From contig CAKSOR010000193.1 of the NCBI GenBank assembly GCA_934477985.1, positions 1-5,789 of the forward strand: a DNA stretch of 5,789 bases. The letters run 5' to 3'. Below the pieces are notes generated by a model. That model did no database searches. It saw only the letters and a list, made by a program, of their open reading frames with translations, and was not told where the DNA came from. This document shows, in pieces, positions 1 through 5,715 of the stretch (its first letter is position 1; every line of letters starts with the position of its first letter). Both the position numbers and the translations under genes were made by a program. The stretch is from an uncultured Eubacteriales bacterium. Lineage in GTDB: Bacteria > Bacillota > Clostridia > Oscillospirales > CAG-272.

Positions 1-130
1 TATCGACCGCGTCATGGTCAAGCCGCTCAAACTGAACCCCGAGGCGCTCCAGAAGGTCGTAACAGCGTTCTTCCTTCGGCAGCCGCTTGTCAGCCGGGCG
101 GGCGGTGTAAAGCGTTTTATCTATAAACAT
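1..130 (-). CDS. Aminoacyl-tRNA editing protein (YbaK/ProX type, prolyl-tRNA deacylase-like), N-terminal part only
   Basis: An open frame starts at the ATG at 130-128 and runs off the left edge after 43 codons. It begins MFIDKTLYTARPAD, then a lysine- and glutamate-rich link, then YDLLERLGVQFERLDHDAVD. This matches the start of clostridial 'prolyl-tRNA synthetase associated domain' proteins, where a short TLYxxRPAD leader is followed by the YxLLexLgIxyexxdHpa element of the YbaK fold. Members of this family hydrolyse mischarged tRNA, typically Ala-tRNA(Pro), in the cytoplasm. The catalytic region lies outside the window, so substrate and activity cannot be judged. The start overlaps the end of the PAP2 phosphatase gene by 14 nt in a different frame, which implies co-transcription. 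The upstream sequence is purine-rich (GAAGAAAAGA) but lacks a strong Shine-Dalgarno. The ATG is the only good start, because the conserved leader begins right after it. Confidence 0.8.
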   Translation of the reverse strand, partial: MFIDKTLYTARPADKRLPKEERCYDLLERLGVQFERLDHDAVD

Positions 131-1016
131 TCTTTTCTTCAGCTTTCTTTTTCGGGCGGCAGAGAAATACGATAACAGCGGTTATCGCGAAGCCGCATAG
201 GACGTCGGAGAGGTAATGCGCCCCGACAAGCACCCGCGAGAGCGCGACAATGACGATCCAGACGAACAGCGCCGGACGCAGCGCCGCCTTCGTCTTGCTT
301 CCGAGAAAGCGGAAGTAGTAGGTCACTGTCAGTATGACCGTGGCGTTGGCGGTGTGCCCGGAGGGAAACGAAAAGAATCCCGTGAAGCCGTTCGGATGCC
401 AGAATGGGGTGAAATCCGAGACGTCGCCGAGCTGTCTGAACCTCACGCGTCCCCAGACCAGCTTGAAGCACCAGATGACGACGAGTGTCAGAACCGCCGC
501 CAGCACGCAGTGAGCCGCCGCCGGCAGGAAGTTCTCAAGTCTTTTCCGGTCCGATCTGAACGCGATGAAGAGAAACAGCACGGACAAAAGCGCCGATATT
601 ATCAGCGCAAAAGACATCTTCACCCCGCCGCTTATGAAACTCAGCCCGAGATCGGCGCGCCAGCCGCTCAGGTAATTGAGGGTGGCGTTCGTCGTGTAGT
701 AAGCCGTTCCGACCGTCCCGACCACGCAGAGCGCGGCAAGGAGGGTATCGCGTCCGCGGCGGTTTTCGCGCCGCAGGAGGCAGACGGCTATGAGCGAGAA
801 ATTGAACGAGGTGAAGAGTATAGCTGGGGGTTCGCCCGCGATCTCAAGAAGTCTGCCGAAAGGCGACAAGGGGTCAGCGACCGCGAGCGATATATCAAGG
901 TCATACAAACCAGCGCACACAAGCATGACAAGCCACAGCAGGGCAAAAACGAGGATAATTGCCGCATATGGTGAATATCTGTAACTTTTTCTTTTCTTTT
1001 CCATAAGAATTGTCAT
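117..1016 (-). CDS. PAP2-family membrane phosphatase
   Basis: This is an integral membrane phosphatase of the type 2 phosphatidic acid phosphatase superfamily, which removes phosphate from lipid or isoprenoid phosphates at the membrane face. In the 299-residue reading, the three signature motifs are visible. K185-x6-R192 is KLVWGRVRF, with phenylalanine where the usual motif has proline. PSGH lies at 218-221, and SRVLVGAHYLSD at 260-271 carries the nucleophile-type His267 and Asp271. Several hydrophobic segments (about 18-38, 64-80, 90-105, 133-153, 165-184, 223-238, 249-266, 273-286) indicate a six- or more-helix protein. The C-terminus is lysine-rich. The start is uncertain: ATG at 1016 and ATG at 1004 (MEKKRKSY) are both in frame, and neither has a clear ribosome binding site. 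The gene lies 144 nt after the glucokinase gene and overlaps the next gene by 14 nt. The substrate (undecaprenyl pyrophosphate, phosphatidylglycerophosphate or other) cannot be told from sequence. Confidence 0.9.
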   Translation of the reverse strand: MTILMEKKRKSYRYSPYAAIILVFALLWLVMLVCAGLYDLDISLAVADPLSPFGRLLEIAGEPPAILFTSFNFSLIAVCLLRRENRRGRDTLLAALCVVGTVGTAYYTTNATLNYLSGWRADLGLSFISGGVKMSFALIISALLSVLFLFIAFRSDRKRLENFLPAAAHCVLAAVLTLVVIWCFKLVWGRVRFRQLGDVSDFTPFWHPNGFTGFFSFPSGHTANATVILTVTYYFRFLGSKTKAALRPALFVWIVIVALSRVLVGAHYLSDVLCGFAITAVIVFLCRPKKKAEEKNVYR

Positions 1017-1160
1017 AAGTCAGCGAAAGGGGAGGACAAGAGCGAGGCCGCTTCCCGGTTGATCAGTAAGGAAGCGAATCAGAATCCCGCGTTCCGCGAC
1101 CGCCGCGTTTGCCGGCTTGTATGAACCTCTGATCAGAATTATGGCGGGAACGAGCCTTGC
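1017..1160 (-). other. Intergenic stretch with an in-frame 46-codon extension, short repeats and a hairpin
   Basis: This 144-nt gap separates the glucokinase and PAP2 genes. Read on the minus strand in the glucokinase frame, it stays open for 46 codons after the glucokinase stop (1160 to 1023), ends at a TGA at 1022-1020, and the PAP2 ATG follows one codon later in the same frame. The virtual peptide contains ILIR twice (residues 8-11 and 26-29), from an 8-base repeat ATCAGAAT on the plus strand at 1078-1085 and 1132-1139, exactly 54 nt apart. A 10-base palindrome TCTGATCAGA sits at 1128-1137. A 7-bp stem, CGCTTCC at 1049-1055 with GGAAGCG at 1070-1076, encloses a 14-nt loop. No T-run follows the stem on either strand, so it is not a typical terminator. 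There is no good promoter or start codon in it. It may be a dispersed intergenic repeat or decayed coding sequence. Confidence 0.4.
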
Positions 1161-2123
1161 TCAGAACCCGAGAACAGCCGCGCCGATGATTCCGGCGTCG
1201 TTGCCGAGCTCAGCGATCTTGAGCTCAGTGGGTCTGATAGCCTCGTTGCCGTAGGTCTCAGCCTTGATGATTTCCTTCAGCGGGTCGGTGAGATAGTTCT
1301 TCTCGTTGCAGATGCCGCCGCCGATGACGAGAATCTCGGGCTGGAAGATATTGATGATGTTGGAGAGTCCGCAGCCGAGGTAGCTTATATACATGTCGAC
1401 TACTTCCTTTGCCGCCTCGTCGCCCTTCTTCATGCAGGCAAACGCGGTCTTTCCGCTGACCTTGCCCTCATCCCTGACGAAATCGGTCATGAGGGTCTTT
1501 CTGCCGGACTTCTCGCACTCGGCGAGCTTTTCCTTTGTCATGTTGATGAGACCGGTAGCGGAGGAATATGCTTCCCAACAGCCCTTGCGTCCGCAGGAAC
1601 ACTGTCTGCCGTTGTACTCGATGACGATGTGACCGAGCTCGGCGCCGGCGTAGTTGAAGCCCGAGTAGACCTTGTGGTCGATGATGATTCCGCCGCCGAC
1701 TCCCGTACCGAGAGTGATCATGACGACGTCTCCGACGCCCTTTGCCGCGCCCGCGACAGCCTCACCCTTGGCGGCGGCGTTCGCGTCGTTCTCGACGAGG
1801 ACCTTTCCCACCGGGAAGTACTTCTGTAAGGTCTCCGCGATCGGGAAAACGCGGAAGGGAAGATTGTTAGCGTAGTTGACGACGCCCTTGACGGGGTCGA
1901 TAGCGCCGGGAGAAGCTATACCGACATATTCGATGTCAGCGACGGTGAGTCCCTCGTCGTCGACGAGCTTCTGGCAGAGCGCGCCCATATCCTTTATGAT
2001 TTCGTCTGCGGTGCGTCCCTCGACATTTGTGGGAACGCTGCCCTTGCGGACGATCCTGAAATCAGAGTTAACGATACCCGCGGCGATATTGGTACCGCCC
2101 AGGTCTACACCTATATAGTACAT
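1161..2123 (-). CDS. ROK-family glucokinase
   Basis: This is a 320-residue sugar kinase of the ROK family, probably ATP-dependent glucokinase making glucose 6-phosphate in the cytoplasm. The phosphate-binding motif DLGGTN is at residues 7-12. The catalytic aspartate is D113 in ENDAN (111-115), followed by LGTGVGGG at 138-145. The sugar-binding ELGH is at 162-165, and a zinc site is formed by H165 with C175, C177 and C182 in CSCGRKGC. The late loop VIGGGI lies at 266-271. Length and all motifs match full Firmicutes glucokinases. There is no N-terminal helix-turn-helix, so it is a kinase and not a ROK repressor. The start at 2123 is chosen because GAGG lies 9 nt upstream and the protein begins MYYIGVDLGG as in relatives. 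A GTG at 2153 would add 10 residues that do not fit the family. It is first in a minus-strand unit with the PAP2 gene, behind a consensus promoter. Another hexose or N-acetylhexosamine substrate is possible. Confidence 0.93.
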   Translation of the reverse strand: MYYIGVDLGGTNIAAGIVNSDFRIVRKGSVPTNVEGRTADEIIKDMGALCQKLVDDEGLTVADIEYVGIASPGAIDPVKGVVNYANNLPFRVFPIAETLQKYFPVGKVLVENDANAAAKGEAVAGAAKGVGDVVMITLGTGVGGGIIIDHKVYSGFNYAGAELGHIVIEYNGRQCSCGRKGCWEAYSSATGLINMTKEKLAECEKSGRKTLMTDFVRDEGKVSGKTAFACMKKGDEAAKEVVDMYISYLGCGLSNIINIFQPEILVIGGGICNEKNYLTDPLKEIIKAETYGNEAIRPTELKIAELGNDAGIIGAAVLGF

Positions 2124-2132
2124 TATGCTATA

Positions 2133-2136
2133 CCTC
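2133..2136 (-). promoter_or_regulatory. Ribosome binding site of the glucokinase gene
   Basis: GAGG on the minus strand ends 9 nt before the ATG at 2123-2121. It decides the start in favour of this ATG over the in-frame GTG at 2153, which has no comparable site upstream. Confidence 0.7.
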
Positions 2137-2178
2137 GCAATAAGAATTGTCACGGGAATCTCTGTCCCTCATACATAT

Positions 2179-2207
2179 ATTATAATCCATTTCTCCGGAT
2201 TTGTCAA
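2179..2207 (-). promoter_or_regulatory. Consensus sigma-A promoter of the glucokinase gene
   Basis: On the minus strand, TTGACA (2207-2202) and TATAAT (2184-2179) are separated by exactly 17 nt, a perfect match to the vegetative promoter. Transcription should start near 2172, giving a leader of about 49 nt. A-rich runs upstream of the -35 (2210-2236 region) could act as an UP element. Such a strong promoter suggests high, housekeeping-type expression unless repressed. Confidence 0.85.
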
Positions 2208-2246
2208 GTATTTTTTGAAAGAAATATTTTTTTTCGCTTGACAAAT
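2199..2246. repeat. 10-bp inverted repeat spanning the two divergent -35 boxes
   Basis: ATTTGTCAAG at 2199-2208 and CTTGACAAAT at 2237-2246 are perfect inverted copies separated by 28 bp of AT-rich DNA. Six of the ten bases in each arm are the -35 hexamers of the two divergent promoters, so part of the symmetry follows from promoter consensus. The four extra matching bases (one G/C on one side and AAT/ATT on the other) go beyond that. A shared regulator binding site is possible but not shown. Confidence 0.5.
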
Positions 2247-2266
2247 TGACCCGGATGGTGTAAAAT
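2238..2266 (+). promoter_or_regulatory. Sigma-A promoter of the esterase-flavoprotein operon
   Basis: TTGACA at 2238-2243 and TAAAAT at 2261-2266 are separated by 17 nt, one base off consensus in the -10. A T- and A-rich block at 2210-2235 upstream could serve as an UP element. Transcription should start near 2273, leaving a leader of about 55 nt. The gene start is preceded by GAGG at 2317-2320, 7 nt before the ATG at 2328. Confidence 0.8.
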
Positions 2267-2327
2267 TATAAAAAAGCGCGTCAGGGTAATGTCCGGGCGG
2301 GCAAATACATAATATTGAGGTGTAAAA

Positions 2328-3323
2328 ATGAGACTCGGAGAGATATTCAGAGACGGAATGATATTCCAGCGCGGCAAGCCGGTGAGGGTCTTCGGCGGGT
2401 CGGAGAGCGGCGTGACGGTGAAGTTCAGAGATACTGAACAAACCTGCCCGGCAGGGAAATTCGCCGCGGAGTTCCCGGCTGAGGAGTACGGCGGACCATA
2501 CACGCTGACAGTGACCGGCGACGGTGAGACTGTCACGCTGAACGACATTTACGTCGGAGAGGTCATCCTCTTCTCGGGACAGTCGAACATACAGTTCAGG
2601 ATGAAGGAGGCTCTCTCGCCCGAACCCTACGAAAACGACGATATGCTCAGGATATTCGTGTCTGAGCGCATGGAAGCCGGCGAACCCTTCAAGCCGTCGG
2701 ACGGCTGGATAAAGGCTGACAGGACGACGATCGACAACTGGTCGGCTGTGGCGTACCAGACCGGGCGCTCACTCAGAAAGCGCGGAGTCCCGGCGGTCGG
2801 AGTCGTGGCGTGCTCGCAGGGCGCGTCGGTCATCCAGAGCTGGATCGACGACAGAATCATCACCGGAAGCGAGTACGATTTCCCGGTCGAAAAGCGCCAC
2901 GTCGACGCGAAGAACCCGACCTACGAGCAGTGGAACACCTACGGAAAGCTCTATCACTTCATGCTCGAGCGGCTCTTCCCCTATTCGTTCGGCGAGGTGG
3001 TATGGTATCAGGGCGAGAGCAACACGTCGTTTACCGAGGGCGTGGTCTACGACAAAATGCTCGATATGATGATAAGGAACTGGCGCGAGAAGTTCAACGA
3101 TTCTGAACTCAGGTTCATCGTCGTGCAGATAGCCGACTACGACGCGCGTCAGACCGACGGCTGGAGAGCGGTTCAGGACGCACAACTCCGCGCGGCGGAA
3201 TGGATACCAGGGGTTGTGACGGTGAAGTGCGCCGATGTCTGCGAGACGACGATGATTCACCCGATAACGAAATGGAAACTGGCGGCGCGGATAGCGTCGG
3301 AGATAATGGAGGATAAGCGATGA
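2328..3323 (+). CDS. SASA-family carbohydrate O-acetylesterase (sialate O-acetylesterase-like)
   Basis: This 331-residue SGNH-type esterase probably removes O-acetyl groups from a sugar. Residues 1-80 form the usual N-terminal strand-rich part, with the LGEIFRDGMIFQRGKPVRVFG signature shared with sialate O-acetylesterases. The nucleophile is Ser86 in SGQSN (83-87). CSQGAS at 162-167 and WYQGESN at 226-232 match the oxyanion and Asn blocks. The catalytic histidine is H311 in MIHPITKW, with D303 just upstream. Typical bacterial relatives are about 450-650 residues and often secreted. This one has no signal peptide and ends right after the catalytic His, so it looks like a compact cytoplasmic form acting on imported sugars. 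The start has GAGG 7 nt upstream. It is first in an operon, and its TGA overlaps the next ATG (ATGA). Sialic acid as substrate is not established; xylan or other acetylated sugars are equally possible. Confidence 0.88.
   Translation: MRLGEIFRDGMIFQRGKPVRVFGGSESGVTVKFRDTEQTCPAGKFAAEFPAEEYGGPYTLTVTGDGETVTLNDIYVGEVILFSGQSNIQFRMKEALSPEPYENDDMLRIFVSERMEAGEPFKPSDGWIKADRTTIDNWSAVAYQTGRSLRKRGVPAVGVVACSQGASVIQSWIDDRIITGSEYDFPVEKRHVDAKNPTYEQWNTYGKLYHFMLERLFPYSFGEVVWYQGESNTSFTEGVVYDKMLDMMIRNWREKFNDSELRFIVVQIADYDARQTDGWRAVQDAQLRAAEWIPGVVTVKCADVCETTMIHPITKWKLAARIASEIMEDKR
3308..3312 (+). promoter_or_regulatory. Ribosome binding site of the flavoprotein gene
   Basis: GGAGG lies inside the last codons of the esterase gene, 7 nt before the ATG at 3320. 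With the ATGA overlap it points to coupled translation of the two proteins. Confidence 0.8.
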
Positions 3324-3946
3324 AGGTTTTACTCATAAACGGAAGTCCGCACGAGCACGGCTGCACATACACGGCGCTCGAAGAGGTGGCGCGCGAGCTC
3401 GACAAGAAGGGAATCGACAGCGAGATATTCTGGCTCGGCACAGACCCGATACGCTCCTGCCACGGCTGTGGGGGATGTCGCGCCGGGAACGGCTGCGTCT
3501 TCTCGGCGGTTGACAAGAACGACAAGGTCGCCGTGTGCCGCGAAAAGCTCGGCAGTATCGACGGAATCATAGTCGGCTCACCGGTTCACTACGCCGCGCC
3601 GTCGGGACAGATAACGTCGTTTTTAGGCAGGCTCTTCTACTCGTCGGCGTCGCTTTTGCAGGGCAAACCGGCTTCAGCCGTGGTCTCCTGCCGCCGCGGA
3701 GGGGCTTCGTCGGCTTACGAACAGCTATGCAAGTTCTTCCAGATGAGCAACATGCCGCTCGTGACGTCGCAGTACTGGAATCAGGTGCACGGCAACACCC
3801 CCGACGAGGTCAGACGCGACGAGGAGGGACTCCAGACGATGCGCACTCTCGCCGACAATATGGCTTGGATGCTTTACTCGTTTAAAGCCGCCGGACTGCC
3901 GATTCCGGAGCGCGAGCCGAGACTCCGGACGAATTTCATACGGTAA
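3320..3946 (+). CDS. Iron-sulfur flavoprotein / NADPH-dependent FMN reductase family
   Basis: This 208-residue flavodoxin-fold protein has the FMN phosphate loop NGSPHEHGCT at residues 7-16, a second flavin loop GSPVHYA at 86-92 and the typical YWNQVHG at 152-158. Four cysteines, C47, C50, C53 and C59, are spaced C-x2-C-x2-C-x5-C, the compact spacing known for [4Fe-4S] iron-sulfur flavoproteins. It is probably a cytoplasmic electron carrier or small-molecule reductase using FMN and possibly one cluster. The exact partner or substrate cannot be told. Its length is normal for the family. It starts inside the stop of the esterase gene and has a strong Shine-Dalgarno, so both are made from one transcript, which ends at the terminator near 4002-4031. 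A functional link between an O-acetylesterase and a flavoprotein is not obvious from known pathways. Confidence 0.9.
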   Translation: MKVLLINGSPHEHGCTYTALEEVARELDKKGIDSEIFWLGTDPIRSCHGCGGCRAGNGCVFSAVDKNDKVAVCREKLGSIDGIIVGSPVHYAAPSGQITSFLGRLFYSSASLLQGKPASAVVSCRRGGASSAYEQLCKFFQMSNMPLVTSQYWNQVHGNTPDEVRRDEEGLQTMRTLADNMAWMLYSFKAAGLPIPEREPRLRTNFIR

Positions 3947-4001
3947 GACGAGTTTTCCCGAGCAGAAGGCGAAATTGCTGTCGCATACCAGATAACCGAC
4001 C

Positions 4002-4031
4002 GACCGCGGACACCCTCCGCGGTCTTCTTCT
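4002..4031 (+). terminator. Intrinsic terminator after the flavoprotein gene
   Basis: A perfect 9-bp GC-rich stem (GACCGCGGA at 4002-4010 with TCCGCGGTC at 4016-4024) encloses a 5-nt loop and is followed by the T-rich TTCTTCT. It lies 55 nt after the flavoprotein stop and just before the next promoter, so it separates the two plus-strand operons. The T-run is interrupted by cytosines, which may allow some read-through. Confidence 0.78.
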
Positions 4032-4052
4032 GTGAATTTTCTGTGAAACGAC

Positions 4053-4081
4053 TTGACACAAAACCGCCCGAGTGCTATAAT
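4053..4081 (+). promoter_or_regulatory. Consensus promoter with extended -10 for the TetR operon
   Basis: TTGACA at 4053-4058, a 17-nt spacer and TATAAT at 4076-4081 match the vegetative consensus fully. TG at 4073-4074 adds the extended -10 (TGCTATAAT). Transcription should start near 4088. A promoter this strong in front of a repressor gene usually implies tight repression. Confidence 0.87.
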
Positions 4082-4088
4082 ATTATAC

Positions 4089-4114
4089 GATATACATCGA
4101 AAGATATACATCGA
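4089..4114 (+). repeat. Tandem 12-bp direct repeat at the transcription start, likely TetR operator
   Basis: GATATACATCGA occurs at 4089-4100 and again at 4103-4114, a perfect direct repeat with a 14-bp period. The first copy, with the preceding C, forms an interrupted palindrome CGAT-ATAC-ATCG at 4088-4099. In the second copy the matching first base is A. The repeats cover the predicted start site and end against the ribosome binding site (GGGAG at 4115-4119, 8 nt before the ATG). Position and shape fit an operator for the TetR-family protein encoded just downstream. Confidence 0.6.
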
Positions 4115-4127
4115 GGGAGAATAAATA

Positions 4128-4742
4128 ATGGCACCGAAAAATAAATTCACACGCGAAGAGATGGTCATGGCGGCGATGAGAGTCGTACAGAAGCACGGTT
4201 CGGCGGCGCTCACCGCGAGGGCGGTCGCGGATGAGCTGGGGGTCTCGACACAGCCGATCTTCACCTGCTTCAGGACGATGGACGAGCTGAAGAGCGAGGT
4301 CAGGAACGCGGCTGAGACGGTTTACAGGGATTATGTCGCCGAAGGGCTTAACGCGAAGATTCCGTTCTTCTGCTTCGGAATGCAGTACATCCGCTTCGCG
4401 AGGGAGGAGCGCGAGCTCTACAGACTGCTGTTCCTGAACCAGGGCGGCGGCGCTATCGAGGCGATGGAGAGCTCGAAGCCGATAATCCTCGAGTCGCTGA
4501 TGAGGATATACAACATGACCGAGCGCGAGGCTGAGCGGCTTTACCGCGATATGTGGCTGGTCGTGAACAGCCTTGGAGCGCTCATCGTCACCGATTCCTG
4601 CCCATATGACGACGAGGAGATCGGGAAAATTCTCACCGGCTTCAGCCTCGGGCTCTGCAAGGGGATAAAGGAGATACCCGGTTTCGTTGAGAATCGCGTC
4701 GACCGCGACAGGGAGTTCAGGGCGCTTCTGGAGGGCAAATGA
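4128..4742 (+). CDS. TetR/AcrR-family transcriptional regulator
   Basis: This 204-residue one-component regulator has an N-terminal DNA-binding domain (about residues 6-55). The helix-turn-helix is TARAVADELGVSTQPIFTCF at 29-48, followed by the MDELK motif usual for TetR proteins. The C-terminal part (about 60-200) is helical. It contains FAREERELYRLLFL, which resembles the ligand-binding domains of several TetR_C families, and would bind an unknown small molecule and form the dimer. It is first in an operon behind a consensus promoter and a tandem repeat that probably is its operator, so autoregulation is likely. Its TGA overlaps the hydrolase ATG (ATGA), tying that enzyme to its control. 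The ligand could be a substrate or product of the hydrolase; this is inference. Leader GGGAG lies 8 nt before the start. Confidence 0.93.
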   Translation: MAPKNKFTREEMVMAAMRVVQKHGSAALTARAVADELGVSTQPIFTCFRTMDELKSEVRNAAETVYRDYVAEGLNAKIPFFCFGMQYIRFAREERELYRLLFLNQGGGAIEAMESSKPIILESLMRIYNMTEREAERLYRDMWLVVNSLGALIVTDSCPYDDEEIGKILTGFSLGLCKGIKEIPGFVENRVDRDREFRALLEGK

Positions 4743-5425
4743 AACTCACAACTACCAGAACAGACAACATCCCGCTCCTCATCTGCGGCGAGGATTCCGA
4801 CAAGGCGTTCCTCTTCGTCCACGGGATCGGTGGGAACAAGGAAGAGGCGATCCGTTTCGCTGAAATCGCCGGAAAGCACGGCTGGCAGACCTACGCCGTT
4901 GACCTGCCCGGGCACAACGGTCGCACCGATCTGGCAAAACTCGTCCCCTGGGAGGTCATCCCCGAGCTCCGGAAGGTCATGGACTACATAAAATCCCGCG
5001 CGAAGAGCGTCTCGGTGAGGGCAACGAGCATCGGCGCGTACTTCTCGCTGCTGGCGTTTCAGGGCGAGCGTATCGACAAATGCCTGCTCGCCTCGCCGCT
5101 GACTGACATGACCGAAATGATAGCCGGTCTGATGGCGATAAACGGTGTGACCGACGAAGAGCTCCGCGAAAATGGCGAGATAGAAGTCCCCGGGCAGACA
5201 TTGTCCTGGCGCTACCTGACCTTTGCCCGCGAACACCCGGTGAGGGCGCTCTGCGAAACCGACATATTGTACGGCTCAAACGACGAGATAATCCCGCGAA
5301 AGGTTATCGACAGCTTTGTGGAAAACAATCCCTGCCGCCTGACAGTCATCGACAGCGGGCACTGGATTCACACCCCCGGGGCGGTCGCCAAGATGTCCGC
5401 GTGGGAGGATGGGGCGCTGAAATGA
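4739..5425 (+). CDS. Alpha/beta hydrolase
   Basis: This 228-residue serine hydrolase of the alpha/beta fold has FLFVHGIGG at residues 24-32 supplying the oxyanion HG. Ser97 lies in RATSIGAY, the nucleophile elbow, where the first glycine of the usual G-x-S-x-G is alanine (A95). Asp182 in YGSNDEIIP and His208 in DSGHW complete the expected triad. There is no signal peptide or membrane segment, so it acts in the cytoplasm. Possible reactions include ester or thioester hydrolysis; no specific substrate is visible. The start overlaps the TetR stop by 4 nt. GGAGGG at 4730-4735 is only 3 nt from the ATG, shorter than usual, so coupling to the upstream gene may matter for its translation. Its own stop overlaps the next start as well (ATGA). 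Confidence 0.88.
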   Translation: MKLTTTRTDNIPLLICGEDSDKAFLFVHGIGGNKEEAIRFAEIAGKHGWQTYAVDLPGHNGRTDLAKLVPWEVIPELRKVMDYIKSRAKSVSVRATSIGAYFSLLAFQGERIDKCLLASPLTDMTEMIAGLMAINGVTDEELRENGEIEVPGQTLSWRYLTFAREHPVRALCETDILYGSNDEIIPRKVIDSFVENNPCRLTVIDSGHWIHTPGAVAKMSAWEDGALK

Positions 5426-5715
5426 ACTTCATAAACATAACCCCCGAAAACCTCGACACCGAGCATCTCGCCTGCATAATCCGCACAAAGAAGCCCCACC
5501 CCGGAGTCGAGGCGAAGCGCCAATGGCTCCGCGACCGGCTTGCCGACGGACACGTCTTCCGCAAGCTCGACATAAATGGCTGCGCGTTCATCGAGTACGC
5601 CCCGCTTGAAAAGGCATGGACGCCGATCGAGGGGAACTTCATCTACATCTACTGCCTGTGGGTGGTCGGCGAGCCGCGCGGAAAGGGCGTCGGGCGCGAG
5701 CTGATTGAGTACTAG
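5422..5715 (+). pseudogene. GNAT acetyltransferase (YoaP-like), truncated after the acetyl-CoA loop
   Basis: The frame from the ATG at 5422 encodes 97 residues, beginning MNFINITPENLDTEHLACII. It resembles GNAT acetyltransferases of the YoaP-like group, which start with a TPENL-x-xEH element, carry a VFRKLDINGCAFIEY segment and then the acetyl-CoA binding loop, here RGKGVG at 86-91. Relatives are much longer (about 140-250 residues). In this copy, a TAG at 5713-5715 ends the protein in the helix just after the loop, at GRELIEY. Neither other plus-strand frame beyond the stop continues the family, so a simple frameshift or nonsense change is unlikely. The sequence itself changes there. The ATG overlaps the hydrolase stop (ATGA), and a GGGG run lies 7 nt upstream. 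A GTG at 5401 is in frame but less likely. As it stands, the product should be non-functional. An intact gene broken by assembly is also possible. Confidence 0.75.

Noticed and set aside
216..974. Long plus-strand open frame (252 codons) opposite the PAP2 gene
   Set aside because: Its product is very rich in charged residues with no recognisable domain. It is the antisense shadow of a clear PAP2 gene in GC-rich DNA.
1049..1076. Hairpin after the glucokinase gene as a terminator
   Set aside because: The 7-bp stem has a 14-nt loop and no T-run on either strand, so transcription termination there is not supported.
1001..2153. Shared 13-mer TGACAATTCTTAT at the PAP2 start (1003-1015 region) and the glucokinase leader (2140-2152 region), same strand
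   Set aside because: In about 5.8 kb on two strands, roughly one 13-base match is expected by chance. The two copies do not occupy the same role relative to the likely starts.
2124..2153. GTG at 2153 as the glucokinase start
   Set aside because: The added residues do not fit the family, and the GAGG site is placed correctly only for the ATG at 2123.
2769..3260. Minus-strand open frame inside the esterase gene
   Set aside because: It is fully antisense to the SASA catalytic domain, has no ribosome binding site and no family resemblance.
4541..5236. Minus-strand open frame of 231 codons across the TetR and hydrolase genes
   Set aside because: It spans the antisense of two well-supported genes and their overlap, with low-complexity content typical of shadow frames.
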